This document shows positions 7,464 through 16,306 of a stretch of DNA of 64,000 nucleotides, one piece after another. The DNA comes from Paenibacillus baekrokdamisoli (lineage in GTDB: Bacteria; Bacillota; Bacilli; Paenibacillales; Paenibacillaceae): contig NZ_AP019308.1 of the NCBI RefSeq assembly GCF_003945345.1, positions 3,906,001 to 3,970,000 of the forward strand, read 5' to 3'. The first letter of the stretch is position 1; every line of letters starts with the position of its first letter. The notes under the pieces are model-generated. The model did not search any database and was not told the origin of the DNA. It saw nothing but the letters and a program-made list of their open reading frames with translations. The position numbers and the translations under genes are program-made.

Positions 7464-9349
7464 GCTTTAACCCCCTTGTCATGCAGTTCATCCGGCTCGA
7501 TATGGAAACCATGATCGTCAAATACCGAACGAAGGAACATACAAGCAAACGTAATAAGCAATCCAAAGCCTGCAAAAATGTGATTATTGAAAACAAATGC
7601 TACAAAGCTATTGTCATACTTGCCATCGGCATACATTAAACCAAATCCGGCAATGAATAATCCAACTGACATCAAGAACGGTAGGATCGATGGTGATGGC
7701 ATATGGATGGAACCAAGCGGCTCAGCTGGTGTCATTCCACTTTTACCTTCCATCTTCTCTTTCCATAATGCATCATAACCACGAACGAGTGGTGTTTGAG
7801 CAAAGTTATATTCCGGTGCAGGAGATGGAATTGACCATTCCAGTGTACGGCCATCTTCCCATGGATCATTACCTGCATCGCGAGGCTTCATTGACGTTAC
7901 AACAACGTTAATGAGGAATGCGATTGTACCGATACCCATTAGGAATGCACCGATGGTACTAATCAAATTCAGATTATTAAAGCCTAGGCCATCCAAGTAC
8001 GTCCAAACGCGTCGCGGCATACCCATCAAACCAAGGAAATGCTGTACGAAGAACGTGAGATGGAAACCAAGGAAGAATGTCCAGAAACAGATCTTTCCGA
8101 TCGTCTCATTAAGAACACGTCCGAACATCTTCGGCCACCAGTAGTATAAACCAGAGAACAATCCAAGTATCAGACCACCAACGATAACGTAGTGAAAGTG
8201 AGCCACTACGAAATAGGAATCGTGATATTGGAAGTCAGCAGGCGCTGCTGCTAGCATTACCCCAGTTACCCCACCCATAACGAATGTCGGTACAAAGCCT
8301 ACTGCGAATAAGTTAGCAGTTGTGAACTTAATGGAACCGCCCCACATCGTGAAGAGCCAGTTAAAGATCTTAATACCTGTTGGTACGGCAATCAGCATCG
8401 TCGCAATGGAGAACAATGCATTCGCAACAGGACCAAGTCCTGTAGTGAACATGTGATGCGCCCAAACCATGAAGCCCAGGAATCCGATCAGCACGGTAGC
8501 GAACACCATCGAGCTGTAACCGAAGAGGCGTTTACGTGAGAAGGTACTTATTACCTCGGAAATAATCCCGAAAGCCGGTAAGATCAGGATATATACTTCA
8601 GGATGTCCGAAAATCCAGAAGATATGCTCCCACAGAACCGCGTTACCCCCATTTGAAACTTCAAAGAAATTACCACCGAACAATCGGTCGAACATCAACG
8701 CTACCAGACCTACTGTAAGAGCCGGGAAGGCGAAGAGGATCAAAGCAGAAGTGATAAATGCCGCCCAAGTAAACATCGGCATACGCATGAAGCTCATACC
8801 TGGCGCACGCATATTAATAATCGTTGCCAAGAAGTTAATACCACCGATCAGTGTCCCGATACCGGCAATTTGAAGACCGATAACATAAAAGTCAACACCA
8901 TGACCAGAGCTGTAAGTAGTTGTTGCAAGTGGAGCATATGATGTCCAGCCTGCATCTGGCGCACCGCCAGCGAACCAGCTGACATTCAGTAGGACGCCTC
9001 CGGCAAAGAATGTCCAGAAACCAAGTGCATTAACGAAAGGGAAAGCAACGTCCCGTGCACCTATCTGCAGTGGTATAATTGCGTTCATCAATGCAAAGAT
9101 CATCGGCATCGCTGCCAAGAATATCATCGTCGTACCGTGCATCGTCAACAATTCATTGAATGTATGCGCAGCTACGAAATCATTAAGCGGTTTCCACAAT
9201 TGAATTCGAATCAGAATCGCTTCCAATCCACCAACTAGGAAGAAGAATCCGCCCGCAATCAAATACAGAATGCCGATTTTTTTATGGTCAACGGTCGTGA
9301 GCCAATCCATCAAGCCACTATACCGTTTAACCGGATGTGCATGAGCCAA
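7460..9349 (-). CDS. ctaD: Cytochrome c oxidase subunit I (caa3)
   Basis: Catalytic heme-copper subunit, 629 residues with about 14 membrane helices. It reduces oxygen to water and pumps protons. Visible ligands are HPEVYILILPAFG (CuB histidine cross-linked to tyrosine), the CuB His pair in WAHHMFTTG, and HFHYVIVGG (heme a and a3 histidines). An upstream ATG at 9367 keeps the frame open, but a perfect AAGGAGGT lies inside those first codons, 7-8 bases before a TTG at 9349. The protein beginning MAHAHPVKRYSG is therefore preferred. It follows ctaC by about 30 bases. Confidence 0.95.
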   Translation of the reverse strand: MAHAHPVKRYSGLMDWLTTVDHKKIGILYLIAGGFFFLVGGLEAILIRIQLWKPLNDFVAAHTFNELLTMHGTTMIFLAAMPMIFALMNAIIPLQIGARDVAFPFVNALGFWTFFAGGVLLNVSWFAGGAPDAGWTSYAPLATTTYSSGHGVDFYVIGLQIAGIGTLIGGINFLATIINMRAPGMSFMRMPMFTWAAFITSALILFAFPALTVGLVALMFDRLFGGNFFEVSNGGNAVLWEHIFWIFGHPEVYILILPAFGIISEVISTFSRKRLFGYSSMVFATVLIGFLGFMVWAHHMFTTGLGPVANALFSIATMLIAVPTGIKIFNWLFTMWGGSIKFTTANLFAVGFVPTFVMGGVTGVMLAAAPADFQYHDSYFVVAHFHYVIVGGLILGLFSGLYYWWPKMFGRVLNETIGKICFWTFFLGFHLTFFVQHFLGLMGMPRRVWTYLDGLGFNNLNLISTIGAFLMGIGTIAFLINVVVTSMKPRDAGNDPWEDGRTLEWSIPSPAPEYNFAQTPLVRGYDALWKEKMEGKSGMTPAEPLGSIHMPSPSILPFLMSVGLFIAGFGLMYADGKYDNSFVAFVFNNHIFAGFGLLITFACMFLRSVFDDHGFHIEPDELHDKGVKA

Positions 9350-9379
9350 AGTAGGTACCTCCTTCATTCCGTGAGTAAG

Positions 9380-10435
9380 TTATTTCGTTGTTTCGTAATC
9401 AAGCTTCAGTCCTGCCAAGTACTTCGCAATGGCATCGATTTGTTGATCTGTCAGTTCAACCTTAGGCATCAATGTACCTGGCTTAACTGCCTGAGGATCT
9501 TTAATCCATTTCGCTAAGTTGTGCTCAACAGAGCCTTCATTTGCATATTTAGGATCATTCGTATTAACCAAGATGCCGGCTACAGCTTCACGACCACCGA
9601 TACCAGTCAGGTTAGGGAATAGCTGACCACCATTTGCACCAATTGCATGGCAAGACAAGCATTGATTGTTAAGAACGTCTGCAACGTCTTTGTCTGCAGG
9701 AAGTGCAACAGGCGCTTTCATTGCCGCTACCCAGCGGTCGAAGGACTTACGATCAACTACTTTAACTTTGAAATCCATCAAGGAATGAGAAGGTCCGCAA
9801 AGCTCCGCACACTTCCCTAGATATACGCCAGTCTTCGGCGCTTTGAAATACATGATATTCACGTTACCGCCCGGGTTCGTATCGACCTTACCCGCAAGCG
9901 ATGGAATCCAGAAGGAATGAAGTACGTCAGCCGTCTTCGCTTCGACAGAAATGACAGCGTCATCCGGAATCAGAAGCTCTTGGGCTGTCTTCACACCAAG
10001 ATTCGGGTAATTAAATTCCCACCAATATTGATGAGCGGTTACTTGTACTTGTATCGCTTTAGGATCTTTTGTGTAATCTTGTGCAAGTCCGAATACAGTC
10101 TTAACTGTAGGCACACCAAGGATCACAAGAAGGATAATAGGGATTACTGTCCAAATAATCTCCAGCTTGTGGTTACCTTCAACTTGTACAGGAATTGTCT
10201 TGTCGCCTGGACGACGACGAAAGCGAATAATTACGTATACTGCGATTGCAAACACGACTAGAACGACCAAAACCATAACTATGATCGTTAGTTTCATTAG
10301 TCCAAATTGTTCTTCAGCAACCGGTCCTTGCGGTCTAAGCGTCGACAGGTCAGCTCGTCCGCATGCTGACAGCAGTAACACCATTCCGGCAAGAAGCGGC
10401 ATTAGCCGTTTTAGAACGTGCCACCGATTCATCAT
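9380..10435 (-). CDS. ctaC: Cytochrome c oxidase subunit II with fused cytochrome c domain
   Basis: A 351-residue lipoprotein subunit that receives electrons from cytochrome c. The signal peptide ends in LLLSAC (lipobox, about residue 25). Two membrane helices follow (about 45-70 and 88-108), then the cupredoxin domain with the CuA motif CAELCGPSHSLM near 215, and a C-terminal cytochrome c domain with CLSCH near 266 and a distal methionine in PGTLMPKV. The fused heme c domain makes this a caa3 enzyme. ATG 10435 is chosen, with GGGG 7 bases upstream; a TTG one codon earlier is possible. It is the first gene of the operon, behind the promoter at 10549-10577. Confidence 0.96.
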   Translation of the reverse strand: MMNRWHVLKRLMPLLAGMVLLLSACGRADLSTLRPQGPVAEEQFGLMKLTIIVMVLVVLVVFAIAVYVIIRFRRRPGDKTIPVQVEGNHKLEIIWTVIPIILLVILGVPTVKTVFGLAQDYTKDPKAIQVQVTAHQYWWEFNYPNLGVKTAQELLIPDDAVISVEAKTADVLHSFWIPSLAGKVDTNPGGNVNIMYFKAPKTGVYLGKCAELCGPSHSLMDFKVKVVDRKSFDRWVAAMKAPVALPADKDVADVLNNQCLSCHAIGANGGQLFPNLTGIGGREAVAGILVNTNDPKYANEGSVEHNLAKWIKDPQAVKPGTLMPKVELTDQQIDAIAKYLAGLKLDYETTK

Positions 10436-10548
10436 CAATCAACCCCACTTTTTACGTTTTCGCAGCAGCCATGGATGGCGCAAAAAGCGGCTGTGCTGCG
10501 TGATTTCAAAGATGTTTAGACAACTTCCGCAATCTAATCACTTTATTA

Positions 10549-10577
10549 AATATAAAGTTGAAGGTGCTTTTTGTCAA
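10549..10577 (-). promoter_or_regulatory. Sigma-A promoter of ctaCDEFG
   Basis: Minus strand: TTGACA (10572-10577), 17-base spacer, TATATT (10549-10554). This is a near-consensus vegetative promoter giving a leader of about 105 bases before ctaC. Confidence 0.8.
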
Positions 10578-10725
10578 TCTTCAAGGGAGAGTTCACAAAT
10601 TGTTCTCAAACCCGTAAAACCATTGATTTTATCGGTTTTTTCGCTTGCCAAGCCATGACCCCAAGCAACCATGTCTATCCTACATTGTGTGCAAAAGCCA
10701 TGGTTCTTTATGTATGAAGATCACG

Positions 10726-10755
10726 TGCATATTTCATCCTTGCTCGTTCATGCTA
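10726..10755 (+). promoter_or_regulatory. Sigma-G/sigma-F-like promoter of the YhcN/YlaJ lipoprotein gene
   Basis: TGCATA (10726-10731), 17-base spacer, CATGCTA (10749-10755). Both boxes fit the forespore consensus (TGMATA and CATNMTA). The gene downstream encodes a spore-type lipoprotein, which supports the reading. Confidence 0.65.
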
Positions 10756-10786
10756 TAGATAGCATAAAGGAAGGAGTTCACCCCTC

Positions 10787-11533
10787 ATGAAAAATCGCGC
10801 GACTTATCGCACCTTACTCGTGTTTCTATCAGCCGCTGCCATCATGGCCGTGAGCCTTACAGGCTGCAACTACGAACGCAAAGTACAGGATAGCACCTTC
10901 GATTATGGGAGCAAGCAGAAAGGCGACCCGAAGATGATCGGCAGTCGCATGTATGGGACAACCAGCAACGTTCCCGGCCAACATGATAATCATTGGCTGG
11001 AATACAGCTCACTGCTTTCAACTGATGTTTCCAATATCAATGGTGTTGCCGCTGCCATCGTCATGCTGACCGATAAGAATGCCTATGTTTCGATATCTAC
11101 AGACTGGACGGCAGCAGGAACCCGGAAGAGTGGCGGGCGAGGCACACGGGAACAGGACAATTCAGGCTCAACTGAGGGAGTTTACAATGTCGATAATGGC
11201 AGTCCCTATTGGAATAACCAACGAATCGTTGGACCATATAATTCACAACTCACGATTAATGATCACAATCAGATTTCCAGTGAGCTCAAGCAAACCATAG
11301 CGGTTCATATTCGCCGCCTTGCTCCTACTGTGCAGGAAGTCCATATTTCCGCTAATAAGGAGTTCGCGAACCATATCATACAGTACGCGCAAGAAGCATG
11401 GGCTGGACGTTCACTTACACCATGGCTTAACTCCTTCAACACTCTGGTAAAACATCAATTTGTCGGCGGAAATGCCGTGCCTGAGTTAATAAATGTGCAG
11501 AAACAGCGTGCTAAGAATGAAAGAAACCAATAG
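10787..11533 (+). CDS. YhcN/YlaJ-family sporulation lipoprotein
   Basis: A 248-residue secreted lipoprotein. The signal peptide spans residues 1-27 and ends in the lipobox SLTGC. The mature part carries the YhcN/YlaJ domain: the pattern of INGVAAAIVMLTDKNAYVSI, a serine/glycine-rich insertion, then IRRLAPTVQEVHISANKEF. Family members are anchored in the inner spore membrane and are made in the forespore, in line with the promoter at 10726-10755. AAGGAAGGAG lies 11 bases before ATG. It stands alone, divergent from the cta operon, and ends at repeat copy 1 and a terminator. Confidence 0.9.
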   Translation: MKNRATYRTLLVFLSAAAIMAVSLTGCNYERKVQDSTFDYGSKQKGDPKMIGSRMYGTTSNVPGQHDNHWLEYSSLLSTDVSNINGVAAAIVMLTDKNAYVSISTDWTAAGTRKSGGRGTREQDNSGSTEGVYNVDNGSPYWNNQRIVGPYNSQLTINDHNQISSELKQTIAVHIRRLAPTVQEVHISANKEFANHIIQYAQEAWAGRSLTPWLNSFNTLVKHQFVGGNAVPELINVQKQRAKNERNQ

Positions 11534-11586
11534 AGATATAAGCAAGGTACGGAGAAAACTTATACTTTCTTTTATCTTCAAAAGAC
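11532..11586 (+). repeat. Terminator-linked repeat, copy 1 (3' part only)
   Basis: About 55 bases matching the second half of the copies at 31907 and 41664: an arm with ATATAAGCAAGGTA, a GGAGAAAACT loop, then TATACTTTCTTTTATCTTC. It overlaps the stop codon region of the preceding gene and runs straight into the terminator at 11579-11616. Confidence 0.7.
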
Positions 11587-11616
11587 AGGGATGCACAAGT
11601 GCATTACTGTCTTTTG
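11579..11616 (+). terminator. Intrinsic terminator of the YhcN/YlaJ gene
   Basis: Stem CAAAAGACAG / CTGTCTTTTG with an inner ATGCAC-type stem, followed by TTGATT. It ends the plus-strand lipoprotein transcript. The 5' arm lies at the edge of repeat copy 1. Confidence 0.7.
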
Positions 11617-11719
11617 TTGATTCAAAAAAAGCAGCAAAATGGGTAAATTATACTCCTCAAAAAAATCGCTTCTATTAATATAGCTTTTCTCTACACTAAT
11701 AGATTTCGTTCTGATAGAG

Positions 11720-12646
11720 CTATTGCATCGCTTTGAGCACATCCTGCTCCGTTGGCATACCGGCTTGTGCACCGAATTTTGTCACAGAAAGTGATGATGC
11801 AGCAACAGCAAATTGAATCGATTCTGCAAAGCTTCGACCAGCGGCTATGCTGCAGCATAAGGCCGCATTCAAGCAGTCGCCTGCACCAGTGGTATCTGTT
11901 ACTTTCACCTTAAGAGACGGTACTGTTATTAGCTGCCTCTCTTCGTCTAGATAGGAGCATCCAGCCGAACCTCGCGTGACTAGGACTCGATTGCCATGCT
12001 TTTGTTCCCAATTCATTAGATGCGACCGCATTTCAGCTTCAGATACATTCACCGCATGCCCCGAAAGCGCCGCGAATTCCGTCTCGTTCGGTGTTAACAC
12101 ATCGACTAATTGCAATAACTCCTTAGGTAGCGGCTCAGCTAATGCTGGCGCAGGGTTAAGAACAGTCATTGCCCCAGCAGCCTTCGCTAGCTTCAAGGCT
12201 TGCATAACAGCATCAAGCGGAATTTCCAATTGCAGCAGGACAACAGCGGCATGACCAAACTCTTCTTTATTAGCGTTTACCCGCTCTTCTGTCATCTGTC
12301 CATTGGCCCCAGGTACAATAACGATACAGTTATCTTGCTTCGTATGCAGAATAGTCGCCGTACCTGTAGCTACCCCATCCAGCTTATCGATCCGGTTCGT
12401 CTGAAGCCCATACCCTTGAAGCTGTTCAATAATTTGTCCCCCAAACAGATCATTACCAACTGCCCCAATCATGATGGTATTTGCACCTAATCTAGCGCAG
12501 CCGACTGCTTGATTAGCTCCTTTACCACCAGGAATATAATGAATTTCGGTGCCTTGAATGGTCTCACCAATAAGCGGCATTCGATCCGTTGAAACCACTA
12601 AATCCATATTCAAGCTACCTACAACCACTACAGCAGATTGCTTCAT
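11720..12646 (-). CDS. rbsK: Ribokinase
   Basis: A 308-residue PfkB-family sugar kinase, full length for RbsK. The N-terminal signature is GSLNMDLVVSTDRMP with GGKGANQAVGCARLG near residue 42. The C-terminal PfkB signature DTTGAGDCLNAAL near 248 contains the catalytic aspartate and anion hole. It phosphorylates ribose to ribose 5-phosphate in the cytoplasm. No rbs transport genes lie beside it, so it is an orphan here; it may serve ribose from nucleoside breakdown. Confidence 0.9.
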   Translation of the reverse strand: MKQSAVVVVGSLNMDLVVSTDRMPLIGETIQGTEIHYIPGGKGANQAVGCARLGANTIMIGAVGNDLFGGQIIEQLQGYGLQTNRIDKLDGVATGTATILHTKQDNCIVIVPGANGQMTEERVNANKEEFGHAAVVLLQLEIPLDAVMQALKLAKAAGAMTVLNPAPALAEPLPKELLQLVDVLTPNETEFAALSGHAVNVSEAEMRSHLMNWEQKHGNRVLVTRGSAGCSYLDEERQLITVPSLKVKVTDTTGAGDCLNAALCCSIAAGRSFAESIQFAVAASSLSVTKFGAQAGMPTEQDVLKAMQ

Positions 12647-12768
12647 TTGCTATTCCCCATTTTCTTTTTCAAATGTCGTTTATATACATCTCTAGCATAA
12701 TAACATAGGGATGCCTTACACGAAAGATAGCAGAACTAGATTCCTACGCCTGTTTTCACAAATAATGG

Positions 12769-12798
12769 TTGCATTTCTTCCTCTATTTAGGATATGAT
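12769..12798 (+). promoter_or_regulatory. Putative sigma-A promoter of the ABC-2 exporter operon
   Basis: TTGCAT (12769-12774), 18-base spacer, TATGAT (12793-12798), about 64 bases upstream of the first permease gene. Confidence 0.55.
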
Positions 12799-12861
12799 GA
12801 TCTCTCGCTCTACTCTACCCATTTCACCCTGCACCGCCGTTAACTATAATGGAGGTGACTC

Positions 12862-13638
12862 ATGCTTTTCCTCGTATTAGCTCGTAAAACGTATGAACGG
12901 AATTTGCAGTATCGTGGCGCACATATGGTGCACAACATCGCAAGTGCTATCTTTGGCTTTATCTACATCTCGATTTGGATGGGCATTGGGGAAAGCCGAA
13001 CACTCGGCGCCTACGGTTTAAGCGGTATGGTCAGCTATGTCGCATTTAATCAGGTTAGCCTATGGGTTGCCGCTTTCTTGAACAACGGCCTTGGGTTACA
13101 GCAGTCCGTTCGAACCGGACAAATTGCGATCGAGCTTGTCCGTCCTGTTCACCTGTTCTACCAGCTTATGTGCAAGGAATGGGGGCAAATTGCTTACCAA
13201 TTCGTGTACAAGTTTATCCCGATTTACACGCTGTATCTCTTCGTTCTGCCGCTTCACGTCCCTTCATCTGTGATCATTTTCTTATGGACCGCTGTCGCTT
13301 TGGCGCTTGCCGCCTACATTTCGATTTGTATCAACTTCCTGATTGGTGCCGCTGCGCTATGGACAACCGAATCGAACTGGCTGTACTGGGTTAATTATGC
13401 CTTCAGTATGCTGCTTTCTGGCTTTCTCATCCCGATCGAATGGCTGCCGGGATGGCTCCGATTTCTCAGTCATGCTTCTTTCTACCCTTTTCTTCACTAT
13501 GTTCCCACACGCATCTATCTTGGTATGAATAACGCATGGTCATTAATCGGCTCCATCGGCTGGGGAATCGGTTTAACCGTGATTTGTTTGTTTCTGGCTA
13601 GTCGCATGCGGCGAAAAGTGGAGGTGCAAGGCGGATGA
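12862..13638 (+). CDS. ABC-2 family transporter permease
   Basis: A 258-residue membrane protein with six predicted helices. It begins MLFLVLARKTYERNLQYRG and has the long loop and paired C-terminal helices of the ABC-2 group (ABC2_membrane_6/DUF990-like). GGAGGTGACTC precedes the ATG. Its stop overlaps the next permease gene by 4 bases, and both precede an ATPase, so the three form one exporter with a heterodimeric membrane part. Substrate unknown. Confidence 0.85.
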   Translation: MLFLVLARKTYERNLQYRGAHMVHNIASAIFGFIYISIWMGIGESRTLGAYGLSGMVSYVAFNQVSLWVAAFLNNGLGLQQSVRTGQIAIELVRPVHLFYQLMCKEWGQIAYQFVYKFIPIYTLYLFVLPLHVPSSVIIFLWTAVALALAAYISICINFLIGAAALWTTESNWLYWVNYAFSMLLSGFLIPIEWLPGWLRFLSHASFYPFLHYVPTRIYLGMNNAWSLIGSIGWGIGLTVICLFLASRMRRKVEVQGG

Positions 13639-14426
13639 AATGGCTGCGGATGTACCGTTTACTCGTTGTGGCAAGCCTGCGAAGTCGAATGCAGTACAAA
13701 TTCAATTTTTGGTTTTCTTCGGTGATGGCAGCCCTTATTAATGTTGTGGAATTCGCGATGTTAGCCGTTATTCTACTCCGCTTCGGTCATATTAAAGGCT
13801 GGAGTCTTGCTGAAGCCGGTTACTTGTACGCCGTGCTTACTTTATCTAAAGCGATCTATCGCACCTTTGCCTCGGATGTTCATCATTTGGAGAAATACTT
13901 AGTAAACGGCGAACTGGATCATTTGCTGCTTCGCCCCATTCCCGTCCTGCTTGGACTGATGTCGCAAAATGTTTCTTTTCGCATCGGTGAAGTTATTCAA
14001 GGCCTTACTGTTCTTATCATCTGCATGAGTACGTTGTTCCATGAAGGGCAGCTGTCGTGGCTGACCGTTCCACTTACGATTGTAGTCATCTTATCCGGCT
14101 CGCTGCTGCTGTTCGGAATTGGTCTGCTCACCGCAACTGCTGGATTCTGGTTGACTAGGATTGAGGAGCTCCAGAATATTACGGAAGACGCTGCTCGAAC
14201 TGCCGCTCAGTACCCTCTCTCCATCTATCCTAAATGGATGCAAGGACTTCTGCTCGGTGTTATTCCTGTTGCGTTCGCTAACTATGTGCCGTCTCTGTAT
14301 ATTTTGCGAGGCGAGGGCGGGATAGGCTTAGTAGCAGCAGCCATTGCTGTGGCTTTCCTCGTATTTGGAGTTAGTCTTATCCTGTGGCGACACGGCTTGA
14401 CGCGTTATCAGAGTACTGGAAGCTAA
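13635..14426 (+). CDS. ABC-2 family transporter permease (DUF990-like)
   Basis: A 263-residue six-helix membrane protein, with the DUF990-type segment ASDVHHLEKYLVNGELDHLLLRP near residue 77. The start is coupled to the preceding gene by an ATGA overlap with GGAGGTG upstream. Two such proteins plus one ATPase is a common three-gene exporter layout in Paenibacillaceae. Cargo is not deducible. Confidence 0.85.
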   Translation: MKWLRMYRLLVVASLRSRMQYKFNFWFSSVMAALINVVEFAMLAVILLRFGHIKGWSLAEAGYLYAVLTLSKAIYRTFASDVHHLEKYLVNGELDHLLLRPIPVLLGLMSQNVSFRIGEVIQGLTVLIICMSTLFHEGQLSWLTVPLTIVVILSGSLLLFGIGLLTATAGFWLTRIEELQNITEDAARTAAQYPLSIYPKWMQGLLLGVIPVAFANYVPSLYILRGEGGIGLVAAAIAVAFLVFGVSLILWRHGLTRYQSTGS

Positions 14427-14474
14427 CTTTAGGAAGAGACTAAGACGAGACTAAAGGGGCGTGTAAAAACAACG

Positions 14475-15449
14475 ATGATTGCTGTAAGTCATTTATCCAA
14501 GCAATTCAAGACACCAGTAACCAAGGAAGGCAGATTCAAGGGTATTCGCACCTTACTATCACGGGATTATCGAATAAAGGAAGCCGTAAGCGACATCAGC
14601 TTTTCGATTGAGCCTGGTGAGTTTGTCGGTTATATCGGGCCTAATGGAGCAGGCAAATCAACAACCATCAAGATGCTCTCTGGTATTCTGCATCCCTCAT
14701 CAGGAGAGGTGCAAATTGCCGGTATGAATCCGCATCGGGAGCGCCGCCAAGTCGCTCGAAGGCTCGGCGTTCTCTTCGGACAACGTACGCAGCTCTGGTG
14801 GGACTTGCCGGTATGTGACTCCTTTGATATTCTGGCTGCGATGTATGGCCTATCTTCAGAAGCAAAAGCAAACCAGCTTAATCAACTAGTGGATCTGCTT
14901 GATTTGAGCCCTTTTATGGATACACCTGTGCGCAAGCTGTCTCTCGGTCAGCGCATGCGAGCAGATATTGTGGCTGCCCTGCTGCATAATCCGGATATTT
15001 TGTTCCTAGATGAGCCTACGATTGGTCTAGATTTGATTGCCAAACGAAACATTCGCGAATTTCTCCGCTCCATTAATCTCGAGCTGGGTAAAACGATTCT
15101 GCTCACTACTCATGATATGGATGATATTGAGCAGCTCTGTGGGCGAGTTATCGTGATCAATGATGGTCGGCTAGGTTTTGACGGTACAATTGACGGATTA
15201 CGCAGACGGATTGGACTTCCAACCCTTATTCGGGTCACCTATAGAAATGCTATCATGCTGCATGATCTCCAAACTGAGGACTCGTCTCTTAAGATAATTA
15301 GTCATGAGGATCGAAGTCTAACCGTTGCGTGTAATCGCGAGCAGCTTACTGCCATGGATGCCTTGAAACGACTTGAACAGCTTGGAGAAATTGAGGATGT
15401 CCACATGGATGAACCTGATTTCGAGGACGTTGTGCATCGCGTCTACTAA
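14475..15449 (+). CDS. ABC transporter ATP-binding protein
   Basis: A 324-residue ATPase of the exporter formed with the two preceding permeases. Walker A is GPNGAGKSTT near residue 55, the signature LSLGQRMRADI near 155, and Walker B ILFLDEPTIGLD near 176, with TTHDMDD following. The long N-terminus (about 30 residues before the first strand) and a C-terminal ~90-residue extension are typical of the DUF990-associated ATPases. The ribosome site is weak (AAAGGGG about 13 bases upstream of ATG). It ends before the terminator at 15481-15522. Confidence 0.9.
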   Translation: MIAVSHLSKQFKTPVTKEGRFKGIRTLLSRDYRIKEAVSDISFSIEPGEFVGYIGPNGAGKSTTIKMLSGILHPSSGEVQIAGMNPHRERRQVARRLGVLFGQRTQLWWDLPVCDSFDILAAMYGLSSEAKANQLNQLVDLLDLSPFMDTPVRKLSLGQRMRADIVAALLHNPDILFLDEPTIGLDLIAKRNIREFLRSINLELGKTILLTTHDMDDIEQLCGRVIVINDGRLGFDGTIDGLRRRIGLPTLIRVTYRNAIMLHDLQTEDSSLKIISHEDRSLTVACNREQLTAMDALKRLEQLGEIEDVHMDEPDFEDVVHRVY

Positions 15450-15480
15450 AGAACGGACTGAATAATCGCTTATTAATCGG

Positions 15481-15522
15481 GGCATCCTTTACTCATCCCT
15501 AGGTGAGAAGGGCTGCCTTTTT
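15481..15522 (+). terminator. Terminator of the ABC-2 exporter operon
   Basis: GGCATCCTT...CTCA pairs with TGAG.AAGG..GCC and is followed by a TTTTTT run. Confidence 0.65.
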
Positions 15523-15532
15523 TATTTTCTTC

Positions 15533-15561
15533 TTGACATTTATCTTTAAATCATATATCTT
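15533..15561 (+). promoter_or_regulatory. Promoter upstream of the doxX/pirin genes
   Basis: TTGACA (15533-15538), 17-base spacer, TATCTT (15556-15561). The -10 box is inside the operator-like palindrome at 15556-15573, so a bound repressor would block it. Confidence 0.6.
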
Positions 15562-15573
15562 TAATTTAAGATA
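15556..15573. promoter_or_regulatory. MhqR-like 18-bp palindrome
   Basis: TATCT at one end and AGATA at the other around an A/T-rich 8-base centre, palindromic but for one pair. MhqR boxes of Bacillus subtilis have the same TATCT-N8-AGATA frame and control quinone-stress genes including a DoxX-like gene. The match and the downstream doxX suggest a related MarR-type regulator. Confidence 0.5.
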
Positions 15574-15607
15574 AATGAAATTAAGAAAAGAACTGAGGTG
15601 AATTACC

Positions 15608-15706
15608 TTGTCGGAGCAGCGGAAGAACGCCCTAATGATTATTTTGCACGCCGTCCATTCACTTGTCAGGAAGCTTGGCATTGCCGCACAAGGGAGCTTT
15701 ACTTAG
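15608..15706 (+). CDS. Small ORF, 32 codons, possibly a gene remnant
   Basis: TTG start with GAGGTGA 5 bases upstream, encoding 32 residues that start MSEQRKNALM and end in QGSFT before TAG. It lies between the quinone-stress-like promoter and doxX. It is not recognised. It may be a real small protein, a leader peptide, or the 5' stump of a lost regulator gene; the good ribosome site is the main evidence. Confidence 0.35.
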   Translation: MSEQRKNALMIILHAVHSLVRKLGIAAQGSFT

Positions 15707-15824
15707 CTGAGATTCAATGCTCTCAACGTTCCTAATGAGATAGCTGTGCTTTCAAAGTTGCTTTGTCGTACTCATTAATATTTTAATAGTAGGAAATCTA
15801 ATTATAAAACGGAGGAGATTGTAT

Positions 15825-16214
15825 ATGAGTATCGCTCTTGGATTATTGATTATTCGCTTGGTATTTGGATTGATTTTTGTCGGACATGGTGCACAGAAGC
15901 TGTTTGGTTGGTTTGGCGGATATGGCTTAAAAGGAACGGGCAGCTGGCTTGATTCTATCGGTGTCAAACCAGGTATTGCAGCTGCCTTTGTAACAGGATT
16001 ATTCGAAGTGGTCGGGGGACTATTGTTCGCGCTTGGACTGTGGCTGCCAGTTGCAGCAGCACTTATCGTCATTCTCATGATTGGTGCCATCATATCCGTT
16101 CACGGTAAAAATGGATTCTGGATTACCCAAAACGGGATCGAATACAATGTCATAATCATCGCTATTGCTGTTGGCCTTGCCTTAATTGGTGCTGGCGATT
16201 ATGCGATCGGTTAA
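15825..16214 (+). CDS. DoxX family membrane protein
   Basis: A 129-residue protein with four membrane helices. It shows the DoxX hallmarks: LLIIRLVFGLIFVGHGAQKLFGWFGG-type N-terminus, a central GLFEVVGGLLFALGLW, and a third helix IVILMIGAIISVHG. The ATG at 15825 is preferred over a TTG two codons earlier because GGAGG lies 9 bases upstream. DoxX-like proteins of Firmicutes (MhqP, CatD) respond to quinones and thiol-reactive electrophiles; biochemical role is unsettled. It sits 92 bases before the pirin gene. Confidence 0.88.
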   Translation: MSIALGLLIIRLVFGLIFVGHGAQKLFGWFGGYGLKGTGSWLDSIGVKPGIAAAFVTGLFEVVGGLLFALGLWLPVAAALIVILMIGAIISVHGKNGFWITQNGIEYNVIIIAIAVGLALIGAGDYAIG

Positions 16215-16306
16215 TCGTTAAAAGCTTATGCTTACCGAATGACGTCTTTCTTGCAAGGATGAATTTGAGGATAGTATGTAAAACAATCATTTAGGAGGTC
16301 AAAACG

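Larger units (their letters stand above)
10436..10786. other. Divergent regulatory region between ctaC and the spore lipoprotein gene
   Basis: About 350 bases without a gene. It holds the ctaC promoter and a roughly 105-base ctaC leader on the minus strand, in which a GCAGCA...AGCC arm can pair with GGCT.GCTGC. It also holds a sigma-G-like promoter for the plus-strand gene. Nothing else was recognised. Confidence 0.6.
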
